From: Opitutia bacterium | GTDB taxonomy: Bacteria > Verrucomicrobiota > Verrucomicrobiia > Opitutales > Seribacteraceae | DNA: 34,109 nt | Assembly: GCA_002694035.1 (NCBI GenBank) | Contig: NZKY01000051.1 | Span: 26,259-60,367, forward strand | Reading direction: 5' to 3' | Part shown: positions 16,444 through 25,746 of the stretch, piece after piece | How the letters are laid out: each line of letters begins with the position of its first letter | Numbering within the stretch: the first letter of the stretch is position 1 | Translations under genes and position numbers: made by a program | The notes under the pieces: model-generated | Told to the model about the DNA's origin: nothing | Database searches by the model: none | Seen by the model: the letters and a program-made list of their open reading frames with translations, nothing else

Positions 16444-17298
16444 ATTAATAATAAAATCTACCTAAACCTTGGATGTGGTTCTCAAATAAACCCAGAATGG
16501 ATAAATCTTGATGTTAATCCTTACATCGAAGGAGTTAAAACCTGGAAAGCATCTGATGGAATTCCTGCAGAGGATAATTCAATTGATGTTATTTACCATT
16601 CACACTTCTTAGAGCACCTCTCTTATGAAGATGGTAAAAAACTTACTGAAGATTGTTTTCGTAGTCTTAAAAAAGGTGGTATTTTAAGGGTAGCAATTCC
16701 TGATTTAGAAGAAATTTGCAAAGAATATCTATCATCTTTGAAAAGGATCGATAATAAAGAGTTAAATTCAAGTCTAGATGCAGAATGGATGCGTTTAGAG
16801 TTAATTGATCAAATGACAAGAACTTATTCTGGTGGAAAAATGCTAGATTTTCTTAAATCCAATCCGAAAAACGAAGATTTTGTAATCTCAAGGTGTGGTG
16901 AACAGGTAAAATCCATTATTGAGGCTAATTCGAAAAAGAAGGAATTTATAATGCCCGAAAAAAAAATCCCTCTCCATCTCAAATTTAAGCTGCAAATTAA
17001 AAAACTTCTTAAATCCTCTTGGTTTAGAGACCAAATTATCAAACTAATATTACGAAAATCTGAATTAGATGCACTTCTAATTGGGCGTTTTCACCTCTGT
17101 GGAGAAAAGCATAAATACATGTACGATCGAATATCTTTAGCAAATTTTTTGAAAGAAATCGGATTTGTATGTATTACCAGACAAACTCATATAACCAGCC
17201 TAATATCAAACTGGAATAATTATTTACTTGATAACACTATATCAGGAAGTCCAAGAAAACCTGATTCACTTTACATGGAAGCAATCAAACCTAGCTAA
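16444..17298 (+). CDS. SAM-dependent methyltransferase, probable ATT start
   Basis: A class I methyltransferase of 284 residues. Motif I is YLNLGCGS at residues 6-13, followed by the WINLDVNP acidic-loop region and HFLEHLSYEDGKK and LKKGGILRVAIPDLEE, as in the small sugar or lipid methyltransferases of glycan loci. The frame opens after a TAA at 16435. It contains no ATG, GTG or TTG until TTG 16738, which would delete the whole SAM-binding half. The ATT at 16444 gives the N-terminus MNNKIYLNLGCG, just right for the family. Either ATT is the start or the gene has lost its start codon. The reading frame is otherwise intact. The epimerase gene follows after 13 bases. Confidence 0.75.
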   Translation: MNNKIYLNLGCGSQINPEWINLDVNPYIEGVKTWKASDGIPAEDNSIDVIYHSHFLEHLSYEDGKKLTEDCFRSLKKGGILRVAIPDLEEICKEYLSSLKRIDNKELNSSLDAEWMRLELIDQMTRTYSGGKMLDFLKSNPKNEDFVISRCGEQVKSIIEANSKKKEFIMPEKKIPLHLKFKLQIKKLLKSSWFRDQIIKLILRKSELDALLIGRFHLCGEKHKYMYDRISLANFLKEIGFVCITRQTHITSLISNWNNYLLDNTISGSPRKPDSLYMEAIKPS

Positions 17299-17311
17299 AA
17301 TCTTTAAAATC

Positions 17312-18316
17312 ATGAATTGGAATAATAAAAAAGTACTCATAACAGGAGGAGCATCCTTCATTGGTTCTCATCTTTCAGAACAGTTGGTTAAGAAAGGAGC
17401 TTTGGTTCGGGTTGCAGAGAATTTCTCTAGTGGAGAAAGAAAACATCTGGATAATGTAGATTGTGAAATAATCGAGGGAAACCTCCTCGATTCTGACTTT
17501 TGCAAACGAGCTACCAAAGACATTGAAGTCCTCTTTCATCTAGCTGCAGATCATGGAGGGCGTGGCTACATTGACTCTCACCAAGTCGAATGCTCGACCA
17601 ATATGATTCTGGATGGACAGGTCTTTAGGCATGCTCACCAAAATGGAGTAGAAAAGATCGTATTTGCTTCTTCTGGTTGTGTGTATCCGACCTCAGAACA
17701 GATGGATGTTACTAAAGAAGTCTTTCTCCATGAAAAAATGGTGAAGCCTCCTTATGAAGCAGATGATCTTTATGGATGGGCTAAATTAATGGCCGAATTA
17801 AGCCTCAAGGCATACCATCAGCAATTAGATCTAAAGACTGCTTCTTGTAGGTATTTTACTGTCTACGGCCCAAGATGTACGGAGAACCACGCAGTTATGG
17901 CAATGATCGCAAGGGGTTTCCTTAAGCTAGACCCCTTTGAGGTTTGGGGAAATGGTGAACAAATTCGCAACTGGACATATGTTGATGACATTGTATCAGG
18001 GACAATTGCAGTTGCAGAAAAAATACACGATGGAACTTCTATCAATTTGGGAACGATGGAGAGGATAAAAGTAAAAGAATGTGCAAAACAAGTTATTGAT
18101 ACATTAAATCCAGGTGCAACCATCAAACTTCTCACAAATAAACCAACAGGACCACTCAATCGAGTTGCCAGTAATGCTTTGGCTAAGGAACTTCTCGGTT
18201 GGTCTCCTCAAACTAGATTTTCTGACGGCCTGAAAAAAACTATCGATTGGTATGTTGCCACCAAAAGTAAAGATCAAGCAAACGCTGATTTGAAGACGAA
18301 ACTAGTCGGTAGATAA
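17312..18316 (+). CDS. NAD-dependent nucleotide-sugar epimerase (extended SDR)
   Basis: It likely epimerises or otherwise converts a nucleotide sugar for the polysaccharide. The 334-residue protein has the dinucleotide-binding TGGASFIGSHL at 11-21, the FHLAADHGGRGYI stretch that recalls GDP-mannose 3,5-epimerases, Ser120/121 in FASSGCVYP, and the catalytic pair Tyr154 and Lys158 in LYGWAKLMAE. The exact substrate is uncertain; GDP-mannose- or UDP-sugar-linked reactions are both possible. A TTG at 17228 would add 28 residues that overlap the previous gene and are not family-like, so the ATG at 17312 is used. The Wzm-type permease gene begins 10 bases after its stop. Confidence 0.88.
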   Translation: MNWNNKKVLITGGASFIGSHLSEQLVKKGALVRVAENFSSGERKHLDNVDCEIIEGNLLDSDFCKRATKDIEVLFHLAADHGGRGYIDSHQVECSTNMILDGQVFRHAHQNGVEKIVFASSGCVYPTSEQMDVTKEVFLHEKMVKPPYEADDLYGWAKLMAELSLKAYHQQLDLKTASCRYFTVYGPRCTENHAVMAMIARGFLKLDPFEVWGNGEQIRNWTYVDDIVSGTIAVAEKIHDGTSINLGTMERIKVKECAKQVIDTLNPGATIKLLTNKPTGPLNRVASNALAKELLGWSPQTRFSDGLKKTIDWYVATKSKDQANADLKTKLVGR

Positions 18317-18326
18317 ATATATCATT

Positions 18327-19178
18327 TTGCAAAAACAAAGCATAACTGTTCTAAAACCATCCGCAGGCTGGACGGGGTTTGATTTTGCCGGGATCTGGCA
18401 GTACCGAGACTTGCTTTACTTACTTGTAAGGCGGGATTTTCTAGCTCAGTACAAACAAACTATTTTAGGCCCTGCTTGGTTTGTACTTCAACCTTTGTTT
18501 CTTACTGTCGTTTTTACGCTAATATTTGGAAAATTTGCTCAAATTCCAACCGAAGGACTCCCTCCCCTACTCTTTTATAACTCCGGTTTGATCATCTGGA
18601 GTTACTTCTCTCATTGCTTTACAGGAAATGCCTCCGTGTTTACTGCAAATGCTGGGATTTATCAAAAAGTATATTATCCGAGACTCATTAATCCACTAGC
18701 AAACTGCGTTTCCGGACTATTAGGCTTTTCCGTACAAGCCCTTTTTTTTGTAGGTTATTTTTGCGTTTATAAAATTTTTATTCCAACAGCTTCACACTTT
18801 GAGATGACTTCGGCCATGTTGACTATTCCTTTGCTTATTCCTTTGGTTGCATCCCTCGGTCTCGGTATGGGCTTATGGATGTCTGTACTTACTGCCAAGT
18901 ACCGCGACTTCAATCAAATCACTGGATTCCTTGCACAGGCACTGATGTACGCAACGCCAATCATATACCCTTTATCGGAAGTTCCAGAACAGTATAGATT
19001 CTGGGCATCACTCAACCCTATGGCCTCAGTTGTTGAATCCTTCCGCTTTGCACTCCTTGGAAAAGGCTCCTTTTCATTTCATCTATTGTGTTACTCAACA
19101 ATAGTTGCTGTGTTACTTCTGCTTTCGGGAATATACTTTTTTAAAAGAACCGAGAGGCGAGTGGTCGATTACTTGTAA
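18327..19178 (+). CDS. ABC-2 type polysaccharide export permease (Wzm-like)
   Basis: The membrane half of an ABC exporter for lipid-linked O-antigen or capsule-type polysaccharide. The 283 residues have the N-terminal amphipathic region with YRDLLYLLVRRDFLAQYKQT, then LGPAWFVLQPLF and five to six membrane helices, and end in the typical FFKRTERRVVDYL. There is no early ATG; the TTG at 18327 gives a normal-length N-terminus. Its stop is three bases before the ATG of the ATPase gene, so the pair is certainly co-transcribed. Its presence says this locus uses the ABC-dependent rather than the Wzy-dependent export route. Confidence 0.92.
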   Translation: MQKQSITVLKPSAGWTGFDFAGIWQYRDLLYLLVRRDFLAQYKQTILGPAWFVLQPLFLTVVFTLIFGKFAQIPTEGLPPLLFYNSGLIIWSYFSHCFTGNASVFTANAGIYQKVYYPRLINPLANCVSGLLGFSVQALFFVGYFCVYKIFIPTASHFEMTSAMLTIPLLIPLVASLGLGMGLWMSVLTAKYRDFNQITGFLAQALMYATPIIYPLSEVPEQYRFWASLNPMASVVESFRFALLGKGSFSFHLLCYSTIVAVLLLLSGIYFFKRTERRVVDYL

Positions 19179-19181
19179 ATT

Positions 19182-20462
19182 ATGAAAGAATCTCTTGTTA
19201 TCCAAGCAAACAACCTTTCCAAAAAATATAGGTTGGGTACAATTGGGATGACTAGTCTGCGCGAAGACCTCAGCCGTTGGTGGACTAGGAGTAAAAATGG
19301 GATCCCAAAACATGGTTTCGACCAAGCAGGTATTGACCCCACCCGAATGATCAACGACCATGAATTCTGGGCCTTACACGATCTGAATTTTGAAATCACT
19401 CGGGGAGAAGTTGTTGGTCTGATTGGGGCAAATGGATCTGGAAAATCAACGCTTTTGAAAATTTTATCCAGAATTACTGAACCTTCTGAAGGCAAGGTAA
19501 AGGTCAAAGGCAAAGTAGCCTCATTACTTGAAGTCGGAACTGGCTTTCACCCCGAACTGACTGGGCGTGAGAATGTTTTTGTCAACGGGGCAATTCTTGG
19601 GATGACCAGACGAGAAGTGGACAAAAAATTTGATGAAATTGTTGATTTTGCCGGAGTTGCCGACTTCATTGATACTCCAATCAAAAGATATTCCTCTGGA
19701 ATGACGGTACGCTTAGGCTTTGCTGTAGCGGCTCACCTAGAACCAGATATTCTGATTGTGGATGAAGTACTGGCAGTTGGCGACTTAAGATTCCAAAATC
19801 GTTGCATCAACCAAATGAAAAGCATAGCTGAATCTGGTAAAACCGTGCTTTTTGTAAGTCATCAAATGGCGACGGTCGAGAATTTATGTAAATCGGCTTT
19901 CCTACTCAACATGGGTCAAATCATATATTCAGGTAAAACATCCGATGTCATAAAGAAGTATCGCGAAGATATGGAGGAAAGTGCCAATTTACCAATTTCC
20001 CAAAGAATGATTCGGGAAGGAAGTGGTAAATGTAAATTGTCGGGGATTGAGTTTAGAAACGATCAGAATAAGGTTGTCGATTCTTTGATTTCTGGGAAAT
20101 CGGCTACCATAAAACTGTTTTTTGATATCTACGAAGAAATAACTGCCCCCATGAGCCTTAGCCTTGGCATATCAAACTCCACTCATGTAAGGATTGCTCA
20201 TTTATGTATGAAAACTTTTGGAAAATGGATTTTGCCTACATCACAAAAATCTTTCCAAGTAAACTTATCCCTTTCAAAACTTGAACTCAATCAGGGTAAA
20301 TATTATGTCACCTCTTTTTTGGATGATGAAAGTGGGCAAATAATTGACTGGGTAACTGATGCCTTCGTGATCAACGTATTGCAGTCTGATTTCTACGGTA
20401 CTGGAATGGTTCCTCCTACCAGCCAAAGTATTTTTTTAATGGATCATTCCTTTTCCTTTTGA
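19182..20462 (+). CDS. polysaccharide ABC exporter ATPase with C-terminal glycan-binding domain (Wzt-like)
   Basis: The ATPase that drives export through the Wzm-like permease. The ABC domain (about 5-245) carries Walker A GANGSGKST at 82-90, signature YSSGM at 170-174, and Walker B ILIVDEVLAVGD with the catalytic Glu195. The 426-residue length leaves a C-terminal beta-sandwich of about 150 residues (265-420), as in Wzt proteins that recognise the capped non-reducing end of the polymer. This implies that the exported glycan carries a terminal modification, and the methyltransferases downstream are natural candidates. The stop overlaps the next start as TTGA. Confidence 0.93.
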   Translation: MKESLVIQANNLSKKYRLGTIGMTSLREDLSRWWTRSKNGIPKHGFDQAGIDPTRMINDHEFWALHDLNFEITRGEVVGLIGANGSGKSTLLKILSRITEPSEGKVKVKGKVASLLEVGTGFHPELTGRENVFVNGAILGMTRREVDKKFDEIVDFAGVADFIDTPIKRYSSGMTVRLGFAVAAHLEPDILIVDEVLAVGDLRFQNRCINQMKSIAESGKTVLFVSHQMATVENLCKSAFLLNMGQIIYSGKTSDVIKKYREDMEESANLPISQRMIREGSGKCKLSGIEFRNDQNKVVDSLISGKSATIKLFFDIYEEITAPMSLSLGISNSTHVRIAHLCMKTFGKWILPTSQKSFQVNLSLSKLELNQGKYYVTSFLDDESGQIIDWVTDAFVINVLQSDFYGTGMVPPTSQSIFLMDHSFSF

Positions 20463-21118
20463 ATTCAGTAATATCTGGCCTTAAAAAATTCAAACACGAC
20501 TTGGAATTTGTTCAGAGTAATTCTCAAGAATTTTCATTATGGCTCCACATCGAATTGTGGATAAAGGATTTTCTTTTTAAAAAAAGTCCACTTGATGCCG
20601 GTTTCCCTTGGATAAACTATTCCGTAATCCAATTCTTACATCACTATATCAATCCAAAAATGCAAATATTGGAATTTGGAGCTGGAGGGTCCAGTATTTT
20701 TTTTCTAAATCGAGGAGTCAATTTATTTTCAATTGAACATGAAGAGATATGGATTGATAAAGTTAAAAAAAGAGTTCCTTTTAGCGAATTTGCGCGATGG
20801 TCTCCTAATTTAGTTTTACCTAGAGAAAGAAACTTCTCTATTCCTAATGTCGATGATTATCTTGCTCCCCTGAAGAAGATTTCAGATGCGTCTATTGACA
20901 TAGTATTCGTCGACGGAAGACATCGCGTCGCATCCATTATGCGATCAATGAATTTGCTAAAAGATGGCGGGATTATCATTTTGGATAATTCTGACAGAAC
21001 TCATTATGAAGATGCTTTTAAACTTTTAGAAGATTGGCCATTACAAAACACCGCATGTATTACAAATGCTTCTGAGTTTGTCACTCCTGCTGCTATTTGG
21101 AAAAAACCTATTTCTTGA
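20459..21118 (+). CDS. class I SAM-dependent methyltransferase
   Basis: The 219 residues contain motif I ILEFGAGGSS at 70-79, an acidic post-I segment FSIEHEEIWIDKV, and IDIVFVDGRHRV followed by LKDGGIIILDNSDR, the usual strand 4 and 5 motifs. The fold is clear, the target is not. The start is a TTG whose last two bases are part of the preceding TGA (TTGA overlap), so it is translationally coupled to the Wzt-like gene. Its position right after the exporter ATPase with a cap-recognition domain makes it a candidate for the terminal methyl cap, by analogy with known ABC-exported O-antigens. That is inference only. Confidence 0.8.
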   Translation: MNSVISGLKKFKHDLEFVQSNSQEFSLWLHIELWIKDFLFKKSPLDAGFPWINYSVIQFLHHYINPKMQILEFGAGGSSIFFLNRGVNLFSIEHEEIWIDKVKKRVPFSEFARWSPNLVLPRERNFSIPNVDDYLAPLKKISDASIDIVFVDGRHRVASIMRSMNLLKDGGIIILDNSDRTHYEDAFKLLEDWPLQNTACITNASEFVTPAAIWKKPIS

Positions 21119-21987
21119 AAAAGAAAATAATCATTCGGCAAGAATATGGACAATTGGGGAACATACTTTTTCGCTTATCTAATGCATTGGCATACGCTGT
21201 TGAATATGATTACAAAATTGAAGATTACACCCTCGCGTTTTGCAATTATCATGATGGCAGTTCAAACATTAGATTTTTTGAAAATTACTTTCCATTCCAT
21301 TTTTTTGAGTATCCCCGTCCAAAGTCGCGATTGATTAATAGAATAAAATGGAAATTTCGAGATAAGACTTATCGGAAGGTAAAGATTTTAGAAAACTTCG
21401 ACCCTAGCTTTGATCTAAATGATTTACCGCCTAAATCCAATTACGAACTTAAGGGATTTCATTTCACTGCAAAAAACTTGGTCAGGAAACATCGTGAAAA
21501 AATCTGCCAAATTCTAGGCTTTCGGAGTTCCCTTAAAGCTCCAATAAGTTCCTTAATTAACAAAGCCAAATCAAAATATGATGTTCTTCTAGGAGTTCAT
21601 ATCCGTGAAAATGATTTCAAAGATTTTTACAATGGAAAATATTTTGTGCCTGTTAAACATTATCTTAAATTAATCGATCAATTCAAAAAACTAAAATCTG
21701 AAGAATCGCTTGGAGTTCTAATCTGTTCTGACAGTACGAAAATATTAAGAGAGGTTAAAGAGCAACATCCTGATTTCATCTTCCCCAATGGCTCTGTTGC
21801 ACAAGACATGTATGCTTTATCTCAATGTAACTATTTAATCGGTCCGCAAGCCACTACTTTCAGTACTTGGTCAACTTATCTCGGAAATATTCCACTTCTT
21901 CAAGTCACCAAAGATTCAAAGTTTGAATCTTTGAATCTTTTCAAGGTGGTTTCACGATTAGAACCCTTTAACCCCAGCCCTTCGTAA
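21115..21987 (+). CDS. GT11-like alpha-1,2-fucosyltransferase family protein
   Basis: A probable inverting glycosyltransferase of 290 residues. The start has YGQLGNILFRLSNALA (11-26), like the GQLGN-type opening of GT11 fucosyltransferases. LLGVHIREND at 158-167 matches their HxRxxD motif, with Asn in place of Gly. DMYALSQCNYLIGPQATTFS near the end fits the family's donor-site motif. Divergence is enough that a different sugar is possible. The start at 21115 is a TTG in a TTGA overlap with the previous stop, matching the junction just upstream; an in-frame GTG or TTG further up is not needed. No GDP-fucose synthesis genes are in the window. Confidence 0.72.
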   Translation: MKKKIIIRQEYGQLGNILFRLSNALAYAVEYDYKIEDYTLAFCNYHDGSSNIRFFENYFPFHFFEYPRPKSRLINRIKWKFRDKTYRKVKILENFDPSFDLNDLPPKSNYELKGFHFTAKNLVRKHREKICQILGFRSSLKAPISSLINKAKSKYDVLLGVHIRENDFKDFYNGKYFVPVKHYLKLIDQFKKLKSEESLGVLICSDSTKILREVKEQHPDFIFPNGSVAQDMYALSQCNYLIGPQATTFSTWSTYLGNIPLLQVTKDSKFESLNLFKVVSRLEPFNPSPS

Positions 21988-21988
21988 A

Positions 21989-23155
21989 TTGAATAAATAT
22001 TCCCCAAGCAGACTCAAAAAAATTTCAGTTTTACTTTGTTCCTTGACGCTTTCATTGGGTATTGCTGAGGTTTGTATGAGGTTCTTTTATGACGCTCACT
22101 TTGTCATCTCAGGTTGGAACGGACAATATCTTGGAGTTGATGAAATAAATCATCATGGTTCCAGGGGTAGAAAAATATCCTTTGAACAAACAAAAAAACC
22201 TAAGGTTTTATTACTTGGAGACTCACAAGTGGTTGCAAGTGCTTCAAAATTAGAGGAAATGCCTGAATCTCAATTGGAAAGGATCCTTGAAAACAGAATT
22301 TCATGCACTTCCCTCGCGGCAGGAGGCTGGGGGCAAGATCAACAACTTCTTAACTTAAAACGTTTCTTCCATACTCAAAAAGCGGATCTTGTAGCCCTAT
22401 GGTTCACTCCTATGAATGACATTGCAAACAATTTGTTCCCGACTCATTTCCCAGAAAATGGTTGGGCGAAGCCGACTTTTTGGCTTGAAGAAGACTTTCT
22501 TACCGGCCCCAACGAGAGACAAAACTCCCTCATATATGCGACGCCGAGAATTAGGATATTAGAACCTTTCAAACTTTTGTATGATCGGCCCTTTATTTTT
22601 GATCGCGATCAAGAATGGGAAAGAAAAATACTCCCAGAAAACGATCAATCTATCACCCATAATCCGCCAGAAACCGAGATCAATTCCTTCATCGATAGGT
22701 TAGATATCAATTCCTCGGACCACTGGTTTTATAAATATGAAAATTTTGAAAATGGGAAAAACAGTTTTTCTCTTTGGATAGACAAAGTTAGCCCAAGGAT
22801 GGAATATGGATTAAAACTCACAAATAAACTTCTTCATGAAATCAATGAAGTATGCAATGCAAACAACTCAAAGTTATTGATTTTTTGGACGGAATTTCAA
22901 CCCGGATTTAATGAATTCCCCAGTAGGCAGTTCAAACAACCCTTCGAATACTTTCGAGTTAAAGAAAAAATCTACCGCTTTTCCCATGATGCATATTCAG
23001 CAAACATGAAGAAAATCATGGAGGGACTTTCAGTTTTTCCAATTTCAATCAAAATGGAAAAATGGTGGCGAAACAATCAAGATTCACACTTGAACACTAT
23101 TGCAAACAATCAAGTTATGGCTGAATTAGCACCGATTATAACATCGATGCTTTAA
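21989..23155 (+). CDS. SGNH-hydrolase-type esterase/acyltransferase, membrane-anchored
   Basis: The 388-residue protein has an N-terminal membrane segment (about 10-29) and then a GDSL/SGNH fold. The nucleophile block is VLLLGDSQVV at 73-82, with Ser79. The oxyanion Gly region is AAGGWGQDQQ, and the terminal Asp-His pair is in QDSHLN (Asp365, His367). In glycan loci such proteins commonly add or remove O-acetyl groups outside the cytoplasmic membrane, which is the likely role here. The start is a TTG one base after the preceding stop. The distance between the second block and the DxH pair is longer than in small esterases, leaving an unassigned middle region. Confidence 0.75.
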   Translation: MNKYSPSRLKKISVLLCSLTLSLGIAEVCMRFFYDAHFVISGWNGQYLGVDEINHHGSRGRKISFEQTKKPKVLLLGDSQVVASASKLEEMPESQLERILENRISCTSLAAGGWGQDQQLLNLKRFFHTQKADLVALWFTPMNDIANNLFPTHFPENGWAKPTFWLEEDFLTGPNERQNSLIYATPRIRILEPFKLLYDRPFIFDRDQEWERKILPENDQSITHNPPETEINSFIDRLDINSSDHWFYKYENFENGKNSFSLWIDKVSPRMEYGLKLTNKLLHEINEVCNANNSKLLIFWTEFQPGFNEFPSRQFKQPFEYFRVKEKIYRFSHDAYSANMKKIMEGLSVFPISIKMEKWWRNNQDSHLNTIANNQVMAELAPIITSML

Positions 23156-23164
23156 TTTAAAATT

Positions 23165-24379
23165 TTGAGAATAGCATTCCTTACATCGATTTATCCAAAG
23201 CACGCTGAGGAAATTTACAAACAAAACCCCAAACTTTCTAAACAAACTTCTGATGAACAAATGGAATTCATCAGATGGCATGCACTTTCTTCCTATGTGA
23301 GATGGTTTGAATTGCTTGAAAAATTAGGATTCAAAACATGTCAATTCAATCGAAATGTGCCTGAGATATCGTATGCTTGGGCAAGAGAGAATCATTTTAA
23401 TCCGTCTTCAAATGATCCAGTTTTAGAAATAGGAAAAGAGAAAATTCGTAGATTTCAACCTAATATAATATTTTGCTTTGCACCTACACTATATGTGGGA
23501 AATCGTTTTCTTGATGAGGTTTCAGGTGAGATAAAACCCAAAGTGAAACTAATCGCGTGGTACGGAGCGAATGTCGGGGATGAGAATATGTTCAATCGAT
23601 TCGACCTAACTTTATCAAACTCAAAACATTTAGTTAATCGTCTCAGGAAAAAAGGGATTTCTGCAGAATGGCTACAACATTCATTCGATCCAATTATTTT
23701 AGAAAAAATTTCTTTACCCAATACAAGAAAAAACAAAATGGCATTTTTTGGAAATCTTGATTTAGCGACCCCTGACTTTAAATCACGTACAGAACTACTA
23801 GAGGAGCTTACATCAAAAAATCGATATTTCGATATTTTTGGAGATAGTTACACTCCCAAGGTTAAAGAAAGATTTAAGCATAGAACAATTAGATATAGGC
23901 ATTCTATTGCTTCGAAAGTTTCAAAATACTGGAAGAATTCCAAAATTATGAATTGGTCTAATGCAAATAATTTACCTAAAAGTCCTTGGTTATTGCCTAC
24001 AGAATTCGCAAAAAAAATCAACAAACCAAAGTTTGGCAATGAAATGCTCCAAGAATTGTGTAAATATCAAATCGGTTTCAATTATCATAACCAATTTACT
24101 GGAAATTATGCATGTAATATGCGTCTTTTCGAAAATACAGGTTTAGGTTGCGCACTCCTTACTGATAACAAAATGGACATAAATGAATACTTTGAAAATG
24201 AGAAAGAAGTACTAACTTATAATAATAAAAATGATGCAATCGAGAAAATGAATTTCCTTCTTAACAACCCAGATTATTCAAAAAGGTTAGGCAAAAAAGC
24301 TCAGGTCAAATGCCTGAGTTCTCACAATACAAATAAAATTTTAAAAATCCTAAAAGATTATTTGATAAAGACAATTTAA
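23165..24379 (+). CDS. CgeB-like glycosyltransferase (GT4-type fold)
   Basis: The 404 residues open with the Rossmann strand MRIAFLTSIYPKHAEEIYK. Mid-protein segments LIAWYGANVGDENMFNRFD, LTLSNSKHLVNRLRKKGI and AEWLQHSFDP are typical of CgeB/DUF3880-type transferases. The C-terminal GT4 domain has the conserved loop MRLFENTGLGCALLTD with the donor-contact Glu, and ends in repeated helices around NNPDYSKRLGKKAQ. A retaining GT-B transferase acting at the cytoplasmic face is expected; the sugar is unknown. The TTG start follows the previous stop by nine bases. Confidence 0.82.
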   Translation: MRIAFLTSIYPKHAEEIYKQNPKLSKQTSDEQMEFIRWHALSSYVRWFELLEKLGFKTCQFNRNVPEISYAWARENHFNPSSNDPVLEIGKEKIRRFQPNIIFCFAPTLYVGNRFLDEVSGEIKPKVKLIAWYGANVGDENMFNRFDLTLSNSKHLVNRLRKKGISAEWLQHSFDPIILEKISLPNTRKNKMAFFGNLDLATPDFKSRTELLEELTSKNRYFDIFGDSYTPKVKERFKHRTIRYRHSIASKVSKYWKNSKIMNWSNANNLPKSPWLLPTEFAKKINKPKFGNEMLQELCKYQIGFNYHNQFTGNYACNMRLFENTGLGCALLTDNKMDINEYFENEKEVLTYNNKNDAIEKMNFLLNNPDYSKRLGKKAQVKCLSSHNTNKILKILKDYLIKTI

Positions 24380-24381
24380 TT

Positions 24382-25746
24382 ATGATAGCACCTCTTCAAT
24401 TCAATAAACTACCAAAATGGAAAATTTTTATACTTCTGTATATATTCAATTTATCCAAAAATTTAATGGAATCTAAATTTTCATCATTTTCGTTCATCTT
24501 ATTTCGTGTATGCTTTTGGATCGCTCCTCATTGGGATGATTTATGGTTAAATTATTTAAAATTACTTTACAAGAAGTCAAAATTCAGAAAAGCTGCACTG
24601 CTGTATAAAAAGTCGATATACTTAAGCCCAACTTTTTCCACTGTTCACAAACTTGGTGAATTTATATCTAAAAGAGGAAACTTAAATGATAGTTTCCACC
24701 GCGAATTCATAAATCTTATCAAAGATAATGAACTGAGAACTATGGTATTCTCCTTATGCAAATCAAAAGAATTATATCATCCATCAAAGTTTTGGCTATA
24801 TCATCTTGTTTTTAATATTATACAAATTGAACTGAACGGTATTGAAAATTTCAAGAGGTCAGTAAACAAAAACTATTTTGGATGGTCTCATCACGAGGAT
24901 ATTATTTCCCAAATTGAAACGATACTTAGCAATTTTACTGTAAATGAAAGTGAAATTTTTAACAATATTGACAAAAAGGTTTTAAGCACTAATCAAATGA
25001 AGGAAGATCTGACAGATGATGGATGGAGAGACTATGTCAGGTTGGTAATTCTTCTCTATAAATTTTCGTCATCTAAGGATGATGAAAACTTATTCTCTAG
25101 CGTTAAAGAGTCAACACTAGGTAATCCAATTTTAGTTGATATTGATGAAGCAAAAATTAGCCAAGATTTACCAAACACCATCTTTGAAATTAACACTTTT
25201 ACAAAATATTTGAAAAATGATGAACGTAAAAAATTAAATGTTATTGAACTAGGTGCTGGTCATGGAAGAATCGGTCACACAATGTTGCAAAAGTATACAA
25301 ACATGAAATATACTATCATTGACATACCTCCTGCACTTTTTATTTCACAATGGTATCTCTCCAATTCATTCGAAGATAAAAAAGTGTTCAAATTTAGGGA
25401 TTTCGATGATTGGGATAGTGTAAAAGATGATTTTGAAACTTCCGATATAAGGTTCCTTCTCCCGCACCAAGTTGAGATGTTACCAGATAAATACTTCAAC
25501 TTATTTGTAAATATAAGTTCTATGGGTGAAATGGTCAAAGATCAGATAGAAAATTGGTTCTTCCACATCGATAGATGCACTGAAGGGATTTTCTTTTTGA
25601 AGCAATATTCAGACTTAGAAAATAGTTTTGATTCTATAAATATTTCAAAATCTGATTATCCGGCATCAAGCAAATGGCAAACGCTTAGTGATAAGACTAA
25701 CCCTCTTTTCTCCTCATTTTTTGAAACGGTATATAGAATAAATTAA
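24382..25746 (+). CDS. putative sugar O-methyltransferase with helical N-terminal region
   Basis: The 454-residue protein has a helical N-terminal half that includes one TPR-like hairpin (about 55-90). A methyltransferase domain follows, with motif I NVIELGAGHGRIG at 286-298, the post-I TIIDIPPALF and FNLFVNISSMGEM. This C-terminal arrangement is that of the family annotated as putative sugar O-methyltransferase in glycan clusters. The ATG lies two bases after the previous stop. The gene and its right neighbour look richer in A+T than the exporter genes. Its stop overlaps the proposed ATT start of the next gene. Confidence 0.8.
   Translation: MIAPLQFNKLPKWKIFILLYIFNLSKNLMESKFSSFSFILFRVCFWIAPHWDDLWLNYLKLLYKKSKFRKAALLYKKSIYLSPTFSTVHKLGEFISKRGNLNDSFHREFINLIKDNELRTMVFSLCKSKELYHPSKFWLYHLVFNIIQIELNGIENFKRSVNKNYFGWSHHEDIISQIETILSNFTVNESEIFNNIDKKVLSTNQMKEDLTDDGWRDYVRLVILLYKFSSSKDDENLFSSVKESTLGNPILVDIDEAKISQDLPNTIFEINTFTKYLKNDERKKLNVIELGAGHGRIGHTMLQKYTNMKYTIIDIPPALFISQWYLSNSFEDKKVFKFRDFDDWDSVKDDFETSDIRFLLPHQVEMLPDKYFNLFVNISSMGEMVKDQIENWFFHIDRCTEGIFFLKQYSDLENSFDSINISKSDYPASSKWQTLSDKTNPLFSSFFETVYRIN

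Noticed and set aside
16738-17298. A shorter methyltransferase starting at TTG 16738
   Set aside because: It would lack the SAM-binding half, which is encoded in the same open frame upstream from 16444.
17228-17311. N-terminal extension of the epimerase from a TTG
   Set aside because: It overlaps the previous gene by 71 bases and adds 28 residues unlike the family; ATG 17312 precedes the nucleotide-binding motif correctly.
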